The notes under the pieces were generated by a model, which did not search any database, had not been told where the DNA came from, and saw only the letters and a program-made list of their open reading frames with translations. From an uncultured Pseudomonadota bacterium (lineage in GTDB: Bacteria > Myxococcota_A > UBA796 > SXON01): a stretch of 37,912 nucleotides of DNA. The stretch lies in NCBI GenBank assembly GCA_903921785.1, contig CAIXRH010000213.1, positions 1-37,912 of the forward strand, given 5' to 3'. Positions 16,044-24,732 of this stretch are shown here, one piece after another (position 1 is the stretch's first letter; the number at the start of each line of letters is the position of its first letter). Both the position numbers and the translations under genes were made by a program.

Positions 16044-17186
16044 ATGCTCCGGCGCATCCTGGCCCCCTTCGCCGCTCTCGGGATCGCCTTCGGGCTCGCC
16101 CTGGGGTTGTTGTTCACCTCGCCGGCCGCGCGGGCAGAGGTGCCCACCGAAGCGCCGACGTCCGCCGAGGCGGTGATGCGCCCTGCGCCCGAATGGAAGC
16201 GCCCGGCGGTCCCGGAGCCGTCCGGCGGGTGGACGGTCCAGGATGGCCTGTACGGGGACGTGCACTCCACCTGGGGGGACCGCGCCATTGCCCGTCGCCT
16301 CTCGGCACATCTCGCCACCAGCGTGCCCGCGCTCGCCGCCCGCCTCGGGCTCTACCCGGGGGACGCGGTGGAAGTGTACCTCGTGGACAACGAGGTCGAC
16401 TTCCACCGGATGCAGCCCGGCGCCACCCCCGACTGGGCCGATGGTACGGCGTGGCCGAACGCCTCCTTGATCTTCCTCAAGTCGCCCGGGATCCGGGCGG
16501 GAGACGCCGCACCGCTGGAGACCGTACTCGACCATGAGATCGTCCACGTGCTCCTCGGGCAGGCGTTCGGCGGGCGGCCGGTGCCGCGTTGGCTCCAGGA
16601 GGGCTACGCCCAGTTTTTCTCGGGGGAAGCTTCGGAGCGCTCCATGCGCCTGGCCCACAACGAGCTTGGCCTCGCGCCGATGCCGCTCTCCGAGCTCACC
16701 CAGGGCTTCCCTGCCAACGGGCTCCGCGCGCAGATCGCCTACGGAGAAAGCGCGGACTTCGTGGCCTGGATCGCCGGCCGAGGCGGGGAAGAGGGCCTCC
16801 GGAAGCTGGTCGCGCGGCTGGCAGACGGGGCAACGGTGGATGACGCGCTGTTCTCCGCCGCCGGGATCTCCCTGGCCAACGCCGACATCGAGTGGATGAG
16901 CACGGTGCCCACGGCGAAGCCCTGGTTCCGTTGGCTCACCAACACCAACCTCTGGTGGTCGATCGGCGCGGTCGCGCTGGTGGTCGGTGCGTACCGTCGG
17001 CGCCGGCGGAGCAAGGAGAAGCTGGCCCGTTGGGAAGCGGAAGATCGGGCGCGTGCGGCGGCGATCCTGGAGCGTCAGGAGGCCGCATGGCGCGAAGCGA
17101 ACGAGACGGTTTTGCCGATCTGGGTGGGCGCCCCGGCGCTGGGACCGCGGCCGCGGCGGGTGCTGGTGGATCCGCGCTGGAACTGA
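16044..17186 (+). CDS. Membrane-anchored zinc metallopeptidase (MA clan-like)
   Basis: This 380-residue protein has a signal peptide (about 1-31, ending in AARA), a gluzincin-type zinc site and a single C-terminal transmembrane segment (about 298-313) followed by an arginine cluster and a basic tail. The zinc site is HEIVH at 164-168, and the likely third ligand is Glu186 in WLQEGYAQFF, as in MA-type peptidases. The catalytic part would face the periplasm and the basic tail the cytoplasm. The start is only 5 bases from the divergent GT-C gene. There is no evident ribosome-binding site. The substrate is unknown. Confidence 0.85.
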   Translation: MLRRILAPFAALGIAFGLALGLLFTSPAARAEVPTEAPTSAEAVMRPAPEWKRPAVPEPSGGWTVQDGLYGDVHSTWGDRAIARRLSAHLATSVPALAARLGLYPGDAVEVYLVDNEVDFHRMQPGATPDWADGTAWPNASLIFLKSPGIRAGDAAPLETVLDHEIVHVLLGQAFGGRPVPRWLQEGYAQFFSGEASERSMRLAHNELGLAPMPLSELTQGFPANGLRAQIAYGESADFVAWIAGRGGEEGLRKLVARLADGATVDDALFSAAGISLANADIEWMSTVPTAKPWFRWLTNTNLWWSIGAVALVVGAYRRRRRSKEKLARWEAEDRARAAAILERQEAAWREANETVLPIWVGAPALGPRPRRVLVDPRWN

Positions 17187-17208
17187 CGCGGCGAGCTACC
17201 CTGCTCGG

Positions 17209-19050
17209 ATGCTCCTCACGCTCCTCCTGGCCTGTGGCACGCCCACCACCGAAGACACTGACACCGGTTCCGCCGTGGTGGACGCCGACAACGACGGCGT
17301 GAGCACCGCCGACGGCGACTGCGACGACGCGGACGCCAACGTTTTTCCGGCTGCCATCGAGACGTGCAACGAGGTCGATGACAACTGCGACGGCGACGTG
17401 GACGAAGGCGTGGCCACGCTGTTCTTCGCGGACGCCGACGGTGACGCCGCGGGCGACTTCGCCACCTGGGTGGAGGCCTGCACCCAGCCCGCCGGCTACG
17501 TCGACAACGACCTCGACTGCGACGATACCTCCGCGGACATCGGACCGAACGCGGTCGACTACGCCTACGACGGCATCGATCAGGACTGCTCCGGCGCCGA
17601 CGACGAGTGCACCGGACTCCTCACCCACGACGGGAACGTCTCCATCGGCGACGCCGCGGACATGACCGCCTTCTGCGCCACCTACGGCAAGATCGAGGGC
17701 AACCTCCAGATCATCGGCCTCGACGCCTCCGATCTCAGCGGGCTGGATTGCCTCTGCTCCGTCGGCGGCGACGTCCGGATCTGGAACTCCACGGTGACGT
17801 CGCTGCACGGGCTCGACCGCCTGGCGAAGGCGGACCGGCTGGAGCTCATCGGGGACGACTCCATCGCCACCCTCGACGGGCTCGATCACCTCCGGTTGAT
17901 CCAGGAGATTGAGCTGTGGGACCTCCCGCTGCTGGAGTCGGCGGACAGCCTCGCCACGGTGAGCGGGGCGCTCTCGACCGTGCAGCTCCAAGAGCTGCCG
18001 CGGCTGCGGTCGGTCGACGGGCTCTCGGGCGTGACCGGTGCGTCGCTGGTGCAGCTCGATCAGCTCGACGCGGTCGCGGAGGTGGATGGGCTCGCGGCGC
18101 TCACCCAGGCGGACACGTTCTCGATCACCACCGCGCCCGCCCTGGTGGACCTGTCGGGGCTCGGGTCGCTGTCCACCGTCACCACCTTCACCCTGAAGGG
18201 GACCGGGGTGACCGCGCTGGGCGGCCTCGGCGGGCTCTCCGCGGTGGACTCCATCGAGATCGCCGACAACCCGGACCTCCTCTCCCTCGACGGGATGGAT
18301 GGGCTCCGCGCCGTGGACAACGTCATGGTCCACGACAACGACGCCCTCACCGACATTTCGGCGCTGGCGGGCATCGGTACCGACCCGGCCCAGGTCGGGG
18401 TGTACGACAACCGCTCGCTCGCCGACGCCTCCGCGCTTTCCAGCCTCGACAGCGTCGATTGGCTGCGGCTCAGCGGAAACGCCCTGGCGGACTACTCCGC
18501 GCTCTCCGGACTCTCAAAGGTCGGGACGATCGCGCTCGGCGAGGAGACGCCGACGTCGCTGGCTGGCCTTGGCGGGGTCTCCCAGTTCGGCAACCTCACC
18601 ATCTGGGCCAGCCCGATCCCCGACCTTTCGGCGCTCACCTCGTGCACCAAGATCAGCACGCTCGACCTCGAGGAGCTCCCCGCGCTCGGCTCCCTCGCCG
18701 CGCTCCGCCCGATGACCCTCGGCGACGTGACGCTCAAGCACCTCGACGCGCTCACCACGCTGGACGGCCTTGATGGCTGGGATGGGTCGACCAAGGACGA
18801 CCTCGCGATCGTGGACCTCGGCGCGCTCCCCGACCTCGCCGGCCTCGGCGCGGTGGAGTCGCTGCGGACGCTCACGATCACCGACAACGCCATCCTTGCC
18901 GACGTGTCTGGGCTCGCGGCGCTCGGTAGCGTTGAATCGGACGTGAAGATCGAGGACAACCCTTCGCTCCCGACGGCCGCCGCCGAGGCGCTCTGCGTGC
19001 AGTCCACGGGGGACCTCGCCGCGTGCTCCATCAGCGGGAACGGCCCGTAG
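17209..19050 (+). CDS. Lipoprotein with MopE-type motifs and L-domain/LRR-like repeats
   Basis: This 613-residue protein starts with a very short lipoprotein signal (LLLAC, Cys9). Next come two aspartate-rich MopE-type putative metal-binding motifs (about 22-65 and 70-130; for example DADNDG, DCDDADANVFPAAIETC and GIDQDCSG). From about 150 to 600 there are irregular leucine-rich repeats of roughly 20-25 residues with L-x-x-L-x-G-L units, like receptor L-domain repeats. No transmembrane helix follows. It is probably a surface- or periplasm-facing binding lipoprotein with metal-stabilised head motifs. The frame is open upstream into the preceding gene, but the lipobox fixes the start at 17209. 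Confidence 0.85.
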   Translation: MLLTLLLACGTPTTEDTDTGSAVVDADNDGVSTADGDCDDADANVFPAAIETCNEVDDNCDGDVDEGVATLFFADADGDAAGDFATWVEACTQPAGYVDNDLDCDDTSADIGPNAVDYAYDGIDQDCSGADDECTGLLTHDGNVSIGDAADMTAFCATYGKIEGNLQIIGLDASDLSGLDCLCSVGGDVRIWNSTVTSLHGLDRLAKADRLELIGDDSIATLDGLDHLRLIQEIELWDLPLLESADSLATVSGALSTVQLQELPRLRSVDGLSGVTGASLVQLDQLDAVAEVDGLAALTQADTFSITTAPALVDLSGLGSLSTVTTFTLKGTGVTALGGLGGLSAVDSIEIADNPDLLSLDGMDGLRAVDNVMVHDNDALTDISALAGIGTDPAQVGVYDNRSLADASALSSLDSVDWLRLSGNALADYSALSGLSKVGTIALGEETPTSLAGLGGVSQFGNLTIWASPIPDLSALTSCTKISTLDLEELPALGSLAALRPMTLGDVTLKHLDALTTLDGLDGWDGSTKDDLAIVDLGALPDLAGLGAVESLRTLTITDNAILADVSGLAALGSVESDVKIEDNPSLPTAAAEALCVQSTGDLAACSISGNGP

Positions 19051-19114
19051 CGCGCGTCACGGGATCTCATGTCGGCTTGCCCGGCTCGCGCTCGGTGCGC
19101 AGCCTTGGCGGACC

Positions 19115-20284
19115 ATGAGCTCCGCCTCGGCCCTCCCGCGGGTGAACACTCGCGCCCGTCCCCCCCGGTCGATGGCGTTGTTCGCCGTGATCGTGCTCAC
19201 CGTCTTCTCGGTCATCCACCTCACCATCGGGTGGCGGCTCGTCGGGTCCTCTGGGCTCACGGGCGCGCCGGCGGCCGTGGTGTCCGGGGCGCTCTTCGCG
19301 CTGTACCTGAGCGTTCCGGCAGCGATGTCGGCGCGGGTGTTCGGGGACGCGATCCCCCGCTGGGTCACGGGGCTCGGCTTCCGCTGGTTGGGGCTGATGT
19401 TCTACTGGTTCGTGCTCTCGCTGGCGGCGGAGCCGGTGGTGCGGATCGGCGCGTCGTTGGCGCCAGGTGTGCCGTGGGGCGCGGGGGCGGCGGTGGGGGT
19501 GGCGGCGCTGGGGCTCGGGCTGTCGGCGTTCGCCCTGGCGGGGGCGCGCACCCCACCGGTGAAGCGCGTGGAGGTGCCAGTGCCCGGACTGGCCCCGGCG
19601 CTCGACGGGCTGCGGATCGCCCAGCTCTCCGACGTCCATGTGGGCAACACCATCGGACGCGACTTCGTGGCGGCCTGTGTGGAACGGACCAACGCCGAGA
19701 ACGTGGACCTGGTCGCGCTGACCGGCGACTTTGTCGACGGCGCGCCGGAGGCACTCCGGGGCGACGTGGCGCCGCTCGCGGGGCTCCGCTCCCGACACGG
19801 AAGCTACTTCGTCACCGGGAACCACGAGTATTTCTCCGGGGCGCCCGCCTGGTGCCAGGAGTTCTCCAACCTCGGCATCCGCGTGCTCCGCAACGAGCAC
19901 GTGGTGCTTGAGCATGAGGGTGCGCGGCTCGTGGTCGCGGGGATCGACGATCCCTTCGCCACGGTGCCCGGCCACGGGCCGGACCTGCCCCGGGCCCTGG
20001 CGGGTCGCCCCACGGAGGCGCCGGTGATCCTCCTCGCGCACCAGCCGGTCTTTGCGGAGCAGGCGGCGGACCTCGGGGTCACGCTCATGCTCAGTGGCCA
20101 CACCCATGGCGGCCAGCTCTGGCCGTTCTCGGCGCTGGTTCGCCTGGTGCAGCCGATCGTGGCCGGGCTGGTGAAGGTGGGCGAGACGTTCATCTACGTC
20201 TCGCGTGGCACCGGCTGGTGGGGGCCGCCCATGCGCCTCGGCGCGCCCAACGAGATCACGGTGCTGACGCTGCGGCGCGTGTAG
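19115..20284 (+). CDS. Membrane metallophosphoesterase (YaeI/YkuE-like)
   Basis: This 389-residue protein has four predicted transmembrane helices (within about 20-145) followed by a calcineurin-like phosphoesterase domain. All metal motifs are present: SDVH (Asp173, His175), GDFVD (204-208), GNHE (235-238), AHQP (His309) and GHTHGGQ (328-334). Related enzymes hydrolyse phosphodiesters or pyrophosphates of lipids such as UDP-diacylglucosamine; the substrate here is not shown. The ATG has only a weak purine stretch upstream. The next gene on the same strand also has a lipid-related fold. Confidence 0.92.
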   Translation: MSSASALPRVNTRARPPRSMALFAVIVLTVFSVIHLTIGWRLVGSSGLTGAPAAVVSGALFALYLSVPAAMSARVFGDAIPRWVTGLGFRWLGLMFYWFVLSLAAEPVVRIGASLAPGVPWGAGAAVGVAALGLGLSAFALAGARTPPVKRVEVPVPGLAPALDGLRIAQLSDVHVGNTIGRDFVAACVERTNAENVDLVALTGDFVDGAPEALRGDVAPLAGLRSRHGSYFVTGNHEYFSGAPAWCQEFSNLGIRVLRNEHVVLEHEGARLVVAGIDDPFATVPGHGPDLPRALAGRPTEAPVILLAHQPVFAEQAADLGVTLMLSGHTHGGQLWPFSALVRLVQPIVAGLVKVGETFIYVSRGTGWWGPPMRLGAPNEITVLTLRRV

Positions 20285-20285
20285 T

Positions 20286-20317
20286 CCGGGGCGAGGGGGC
20301 TGGGCTCTCACCCCCGG
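20286..20317 (+). terminator. Hairpin after the metallophosphoesterase gene
   Basis: CCGGGG (20286-20291) can pair with CCCCGG (20312-20317), and GGGGG (20295-20299) with CCCCC (20311-20315) as an alternative. It follows the stop codon directly. There is no T-tract, so this is a weak terminator call. Confidence 0.35.
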
Positions 20318-20378
20318 GCGGCCACGGCCCACCCGTCCCCAGAATTGACAGGCGGTCCCGGTCGGATAGCCCTCGGGC

Positions 20379-20975
20379 ATGTTCTTCCCCGCGACCCCCG
20401 AATCCCCGCCGATGTTCGAGAACAAGTTCTTGGACGGGTTCTCGCGCGTGCCGTGGTACGTGGTGCCCATCGTGTGGGTCCCGGCGTTGGCGGCCTCGTT
20501 CAGCTACGGGCTCCTCAAGCTCGACCTCGGTCTGCTCCCGTCCATCGGCGCGGTGCTCGCCGGCCTCTTCGTGTGGACCTTCTCTGAATACTGGCTGCAC
20601 CGCACCCTGTTTCACTGGGAGCCGAAGACCTCGTGGGGTCCGAAGATGCACTTCTTCCTCCACGGGGTGCACCACCAGTGGATCGATGATCCCTACCGTC
20701 TGGTGATGCCCCCGGCGGCGGCGGTGGTGCTCGCGGCCGGGTTCTACGGCCTGTTCTGGCTGGCGCTCGGCGCCTGGGTCTTCCCGTTCATGACGGGGAT
20801 GATCGTCGGCTACATCGCCTACGACATGACCCACTACTACGTACATCACGGGAAGGTGAGCGGGCTGTGGTTCAAGCGGCTGCGCGCGCACCACATGAAC
20901 CACCACCACAACAAAGAAGAGCGGAAGTTCGGCGTCAGCAGCACGCTGTGGGACCACGTCTTCCGCACGTACTGA
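20379..20975 (+). CDS. Fatty acid hydroxylase/sterol desaturase-family protein
   Basis: This 198-residue diiron membrane protein has the histidine clusters of the family: HRTLFH (74-79), HFFLHGVHH (91-99), HYYVHH (152-157) and HHMNHHH (171-177). The size and the HGVHH plus HHMNHHH arrangement resemble FA2H/Scs7-type 2-hydroxylases, which hydroxylate acyl chains of sphingolipids or related lipids. Two pairs of membrane helices are visible (about 28-70 and 110-150). A TTGACA at 20345-20350 lies upstream, but the best -10-like match (GATAGC, 20365-20370) is only 14 bp away. The ATG at 20412 is an alternative start. The lipid substrate is not known. Confidence 0.9.
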   Translation: MFFPATPESPPMFENKFLDGFSRVPWYVVPIVWVPALAASFSYGLLKLDLGLLPSIGAVLAGLFVWTFSEYWLHRTLFHWEPKTSWGPKMHFFLHGVHHQWIDDPYRLVMPPAAAVVLAAGFYGLFWLALGAWVFPFMTGMIVGYIAYDMTHYYVHHGKVSGLWFKRLRAHHMNHHHNKEERKFGVSSTLWDHVFRTY

Positions 20976-21012
20976 GCGCCTGGCGTAGACTCGGGGGGCT
21001 CCGGAGGCTCCC

Positions 21013-22314
21013 ATGTTGTGGCTTTTCACGTCTGCTTCGGCGGCGACGCTCTCGGTCGGTCCGTCGGGCACGTACGCCTCGCCCTGCGCGGCGATCGCGG
21101 CGGCTTCGACGGGGGATGTCATCGAGGTGGACGCCTCGGGCGACTACGCCGGCGACACCTGCAGCTGGTCCACCGACGGGCTGACGGTCAAGGGCGTCAA
21201 TGGCCAGCCGACGCTCGATGGCACCGGCGCCAGCATGGCGGAGCAGAAGGGGATCTTCGTGATCCACGCCGAGAACGCCACGATCGAGAACCTTGCGTTC
21301 CGCGGGGCCGCGGTCGCCGATCTCAACGGCGCGGGCATCCGCCACCAGGGCATCAACCTGACGGTGCGCGGTTGCCGCTTCGAGGACAACGAAAACGGCA
21401 TCCTCGGCTCCCCGAGCACCGATGGCACCGGCCGGGTGGAGGTCACCGGCTCGGAGTTCGTCCACAACGGCGCGGGGGACGGGTACTCGCACAACCTCTA
21501 CCTCGGTCACTACGCTGAAGTGAGCTTTCGCAGCTCGTACAGCCACGCGGGCAACGCGGGCCATCTCTTCAAGTCGCGCGCGGCCTACACCGAGATCGTG
21601 GCCAGCCGCCTCACCGACGAGTCGGGCGGCGGCGCCAGCTACGAGGTGGACCTGCCCAACGGCGGCGAGGGGTGGATCGTCGGCAGCGTGATCGAGCAGG
21701 TGGGGTCGACGCAGAACAGCGGGATCATCGCGTTTGGCGAAGAGGGCGCGGGGAGCAACACGGTCCTGGCGCTGCACGTCGTCAACTCCACGATCGTGAA
21801 CCACCACGATCGGGGCACGTTCCTCAGCATCGGCGGGGCGGTCACCACCCCGGTGGAGGTGGTCAACACCGTCTTCGCCGGGCCGGGCACGCTCAGCTCT
21901 CAGGCCTCCACGGCCTTCACGTCCAGCTGGGACGACAGCCTGGGCGATCCCGGCTTCGTGGACGACGTTGGGCTCGACGTGCACCCGGCGGCGGGCTCTC
22001 CGCTGATCGACGCCGGCGCTCCGCCCCCGGACGCGGTGCCGGTAGACGCCGAATACGCCCCGACCGCGCGTGAGATTCCCCGCGGCATCGCCGGGAGCGC
22101 CATCGACATCGGCGCCTTTGAATATGGAAACCCCGGGATCGACGAGGACACGGGTGCGCCGGATGGCGAGGGCTCCCCCGCGTCCGACACGGGCGACGCC
22201 GACGACACCGGGGCCGGGGCCTCCGACTGCGGGTGCCAGAGCGGCGCTGGCTCGGGGGTCGGGCTCGCGGCCGCCGCCTTTGGGCTGGCGGCCCGCCGGC
22301 GCCGCGCCGGCTGA
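21013..22314 (+). CDS. Secreted beta-helix protein with MYXO-CTERM-like tail
   Basis: This 433-residue protein has a short signal peptide (about 1-11), then repeated short beta-strand units (about 25-330; for example ATIENLAFRGA and VNSTIVNHH) typical of parallel beta-helix (PbH1) proteins. A low-complexity Asp/Thr/Gly spacer (about 370-404) leads to a C-terminal tail with DCGC (Cys406, Cys408), a hydrophobic helix and an arginine cluster. That tail matches the architecture of MYXO-CTERM sorting signals, which are processed by a rhomboid/CPBP-type sortase system in Myxococcota. No sortase gene is in the window. GGAGG at 21003-21007 supports the start. It is likely surface-exposed; a polysaccharide ligand is possible but not shown. 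Confidence 0.88.
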   Translation: MLWLFTSASAATLSVGPSGTYASPCAAIAAASTGDVIEVDASGDYAGDTCSWSTDGLTVKGVNGQPTLDGTGASMAEQKGIFVIHAENATIENLAFRGAAVADLNGAGIRHQGINLTVRGCRFEDNENGILGSPSTDGTGRVEVTGSEFVHNGAGDGYSHNLYLGHYAEVSFRSSYSHAGNAGHLFKSRAAYTEIVASRLTDESGGGASYEVDLPNGGEGWIVGSVIEQVGSTQNSGIIAFGEEGAGSNTVLALHVVNSTIVNHHDRGTFLSIGGAVTTPVEVVNTVFAGPGTLSSQASTAFTSSWDDSLGDPGFVDDVGLDVHPAAGSPLIDAGAPPPDAVPVDAEYAPTAREIPRGIAGSAIDIGAFEYGNPGIDEDTGAPDGEGSPASDTGDADDTGAGASDCGCQSGAGSGVGLAAAAFGLAARRRRAG

Positions 22315-22369
22315 CGAATCCGACGGCGCGGACGTGCACTGCGCCGCCCGGGCCCGTAAACTGTGCGGC

Positions 22370-23278
22370 GTGACGGGCCTGACCACCGATCTCCCTGGCG
22401 GCGCACCCCAGGGTGACGCGCTTCGTGTGCTCTGGGAGCGACGCGGTCGGCACACGCTCGTCGCAGGCGGGTGGGTCTGGGCGCGCCACCGCGGCCCGGT
22501 GTACGCGCCGCTGGCGCCCGAGGCCCGGCTCGACGGGCCCGTCGTCGCCCTCGACGCCATGCTCCGGGAGGCCAGGGTCCCGGCGGTGCGGGTCCCCGTC
22601 GCGGACCCCCTGGCCGACGCCGGTGCCTATGTCCTCGATCTTCGCGGGTATGCCCTGCGCTCGCTGAGCCGGAGCGCGCGTCGGAACGTCGTGCGAGGGC
22701 TCGAGGGCTGCGTCATCCGGCGCCTCGAACCTCAGGAGCTCGGGCGGCTGGGGTTGCTCGCCAACCAGGACACCCTGCGCCGACAGCGCCGGTCAGACCC
22801 CGAGTTCGGCGAAGCTCGCGGCTGGGCTCGCTTCGTGGCGTCGCTCCAGGGAGTGCCCGAGCTCCGGGTGCACGCGGCGTTCGTGGACGACGTGCTCGCC
22901 ACCTGGACCTTGTCCAGCCGTGAAGGCCCCTGGCTGCGCCTCTTGTGGAAGTTCGGTCGATCCCACCTTCGCGGACACCATGCCGACCACGCGCTCGACT
23001 TCCGGGTGCTCTCCGAGGCGGCGGCGGAGCCCGGGCTGGTCCACGCGGTCGACGGCCACACCGCCACTCTCGGGGACGTCGGCCTGGACCAGTACAAGCG
23101 GTCCCACGGATTCCGTGTGGAGCCTCACCGGAAGGTCACTCGGTTCCATCCGTGGCTCGCGCCGCTCACCCGCAGCCGACCCGCGCTCGCGGCGGTCCGG
23201 GGGCTGCGCCGGATGTTGCCGGAGGAGACGCGGTTGGCGCTGGGAGAGCGGCTGATGGCCGAGCAGGACCCCCTCTGA
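22370..23278 (+). CDS. Acyl-CoA N-acyltransferase-fold (GNAT/FemAB-like) protein
   Basis: This 302-residue protein resembles GNAT/FemAB-type acyltransferase-fold proteins of polysaccharide or lipid clusters. Supporting marks are an SRSARRNVVRGL segment (about 101-112), a mixed alpha/beta pattern (about 150-240) and LDQYKRSHGFRVEP (about 240-255), which looks like the end of such a domain. It has no signal peptide or transmembrane helix. I chose the GTG at 22370; an in-frame GTG at 22334 is also possible. The frame is open upstream into the beta-helix gene. The acyl donor and acceptor are unknown, and the family call is by pattern only. Confidence 0.65.
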   Translation: MTGLTTDLPGGAPQGDALRVLWERRGRHTLVAGGWVWARHRGPVYAPLAPEARLDGPVVALDAMLREARVPAVRVPVADPLADAGAYVLDLRGYALRSLSRSARRNVVRGLEGCVIRRLEPQELGRLGLLANQDTLRRQRRSDPEFGEARGWARFVASLQGVPELRVHAAFVDDVLATWTLSSREGPWLRLLWKFGRSHLRGHHADHALDFRVLSEAAAEPGLVHAVDGHTATLGDVGLDQYKRSHGFRVEPHRKVTRFHPWLAPLTRSRPALAAVRGLRRMLPEETRLALGERLMAEQDPL

Positions 23279-23293
23279 GGCACTGCGCCGTGC

Positions 23294-23833
23294 TCACTCC
23301 TCGCCGTCGTCCTCGGCTTCAGGACCCTTGATTGGGGGCCCGTAACGCCGGTACTCCTTGAGGAAGGCCAGTGACCCCACCTGCGCGCGGTCGACGTAGA
23401 GCACGCCGTCGAGGTGGTCGCACTCGTGCTGGACGACCCGGGCCGCCCAGCCGTGCGCTTCGAAGGCGAAGGGCTTGCCCTTGCGATCGAGCGCATCCAC
23501 CCGGATGTCGACCCAGCGTTCCACTCGCCCGCGCAGCTCCGGCACGCTGAGGCAACCTTCGTAGCCCCAGGCCTTGGTCTCCGATAACGGCACGATGACC
23601 GGATTGATGAGGAACATCGGCTCCTCTTCGGCCTCGAGCTGGAACACCACCACCCGTTGGCTGTGGTGCACCTGGGGGGCGGCGAGGCCGAGGCCATCCT
23701 CCTCCAGCATGGTGTCGTAGAGGTCGTCGCAGAAGACCTGGAAGGCCCGCGTGCGGATTTCGGCAGCTTCAACGGGGGCTGCGACCTGGCGGAGGACGGG
23801 GTTGCCCATGCGGGCGACCTGGAGGAGGGACAT
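23294..23833 (-). CDS. def: Peptide deformylase
   Basis: This 179-residue metalloenzyme removes the formyl group from the N-terminal methionine of new proteins. The three conserved motifs are all present: GLGLAAPQV (47-55), EGCLSVP (92-98, metal ligand Cys94) and QHECDHLDG (135-143, ligands His136 and His140, catalytic Glu137). The C-terminal tail is acidic. It is divergent from the small ferredoxin gene, with a 75-bp gap containing an inverted repeat. It is not next to fmt, its common partner. Confidence 0.96.
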   Translation of the reverse strand: MSLLQVARMGNPVLRQVAAPVEAAEIRTRAFQVFCDDLYDTMLEEDGLGLAAPQVHHSQRVVVFQLEAEEEPMFLINPVIVPLSETKAWGYEGCLSVPELRGRVERWVDIRVDALDRKGKPFAFEAHGWAARVVQHECDHLDGVLYVDRAQVGSLAFLKEYRRYGPPIKGPEAEDDGEE

Positions 23834-23843
23834 GCGGCCCCTG

Positions 23844-23883
23844 TTAGCCTCTCGGCCTTTCCCCTGGGAGGCGGGTAGGCTAA
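23844..23883. promoter_or_regulatory. Inverted repeat between def and ferredoxin genes
   Basis: TTAGCCT (23844-23850) and AGGCTAA (23877-23883) are perfect 7-bp inverted arms 26 bp apart in the divergent gap. The spacing of about three helical turns suits a two-site operator. No regulator can be named. Confidence 0.4.
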
Positions 23884-23908
23884 GAGGGGGGCCCTATCGG
23901 AGCGTCTC

Positions 23909-24169
23909 GTGGCTGACTTCAAGAACCGCTGGGAAGACAACGTCGGCGGCAGTGTGGTGGTGGCTGGCCAGAAGGTCGGCTTCTACGTGGATAAGGAGTG
24001 CATCCTCTGCTCGGTGTGCTCGGATGCTGCGCCCAACAACTTCCGCATGTCCGACGCGGAAGATCACGACATCTGCTTCAAGCAGCCGGAGAACGCGGAC
24101 GAGGTGGCGCAGTGCCGTGAGGCCGCGTCCAACTGCCCCGTTGAGGCCATCGGCGAGGACGGCAACTAG
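23909..24169 (+). CDS. Single-cluster ferredoxin
   Basis: This 86-residue protein has one ferredoxin cluster motif, C-x2-C-x2-C (Cys31, Cys34, Cys37), with the fourth ligand Cys76 in SNCPVEAI. This is the pattern of monocluster [4Fe-4S] ferredoxins. Cys56 and Cys69 are extra. It has a 25-residue N-terminal extension before the ferredoxin core. The GTG start has GGAG at 23899-23902, six nt upstream. Its stop overlaps the stop of the convergent cytochrome gene within CTAG. Electron partners are unknown; the nearby tetraheme lipoprotein is divided from it by strand. Confidence 0.9.
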   Translation: MADFKNRWEDNVGGSVVVAGQKVGFYVDKECILCSVCSDAAPNNFRMSDAEDHDICFKQPENADEVAQCREAASNCPVEAIGEDGN

Positions 24170-24732
24170 TCTCCGGCGTGCGCCACGCGCCGCCAATACG
24201 GCGCGAAGGCGAAGTCGGGGGATTGGGCTACGGTGTGGCAGGCCACACATGCGCTCGCATCTCGCGGCAGGGTCCCGTACCCTGCCGCCGGGGCGGCGAC
24301 GTGATCGCTGCCGGGACCGTGGCATGCTTCGCACTGCACACCCTGGAGCGGGACCGCGTTGGTGTTCGCGCCGCCGGGATGCCCCAGCCCGGTCACGTGG
24401 CACGGGAGGCACTCGGGGTCGTGGGCGTGTTGGGCGCGCTCCAGCGTGAGTAGCGCTCCCGCGTGTTCGCTGCGCGCCCAGCGCCGCGAAGTCGCGACGT
24501 GACATGCCGCGCACGACTGCGCGCCCACGTACGTTGCGGTGGACCGCGAGACCCCGGTGAACGGCGGCAGCGGCGACTGTCCGGGGTGTAGCGCAGGCCC
24601 GCCGCGCGCCGGGTCCGGCACCCGCTCGGCGGCGGCCTGGGCGGCTGCGTCGGCGGCTGCGGCGGGGTTCGGCTCCGCGTGCGGGGCGCACGCCAGGAGG
24701 AGCACGAGGATCAACCGCCCTCCAGCAGGCAT
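24166..24732 (-). CDS. Tetraheme cytochrome c lipoprotein
   Basis: This 188-residue lipoprotein (LVLLLAC, Cys15) has four CxxCH heme-binding sites: Cys74-His78, Cys108-His112, Cys134-His138 and Cys162-His166. The motif spacing and the ECLPCHVTGLGHPGG and CEACHGPGSDH segments resemble cytochrome c-554-type multiheme proteins. Residues 16-60 form an Ala/Pro-rich linker. It would sit at a membrane facing the periplasm and carry electrons. Its start overlaps the end of the upstream PLP-enzyme gene by 22 nt, so it is the third gene of an aldolase, PLP enzyme, cytochrome operon. Confidence 0.92.
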   Translation of the reverse strand: MPAGGRLILVLLLACAPHAEPNPAAAADAAAQAAAERVPDPARGGPALHPGQSPLPPFTGVSRSTATYVGAQSCAACHVATSRRWARSEHAGALLTLERAQHAHDPECLPCHVTGLGHPGGANTNAVPLQGVQCEACHGPGSDHVAAPAAGYGTLPRDASACVACHTVAQSPDFAFAPYWRRVAHAGD

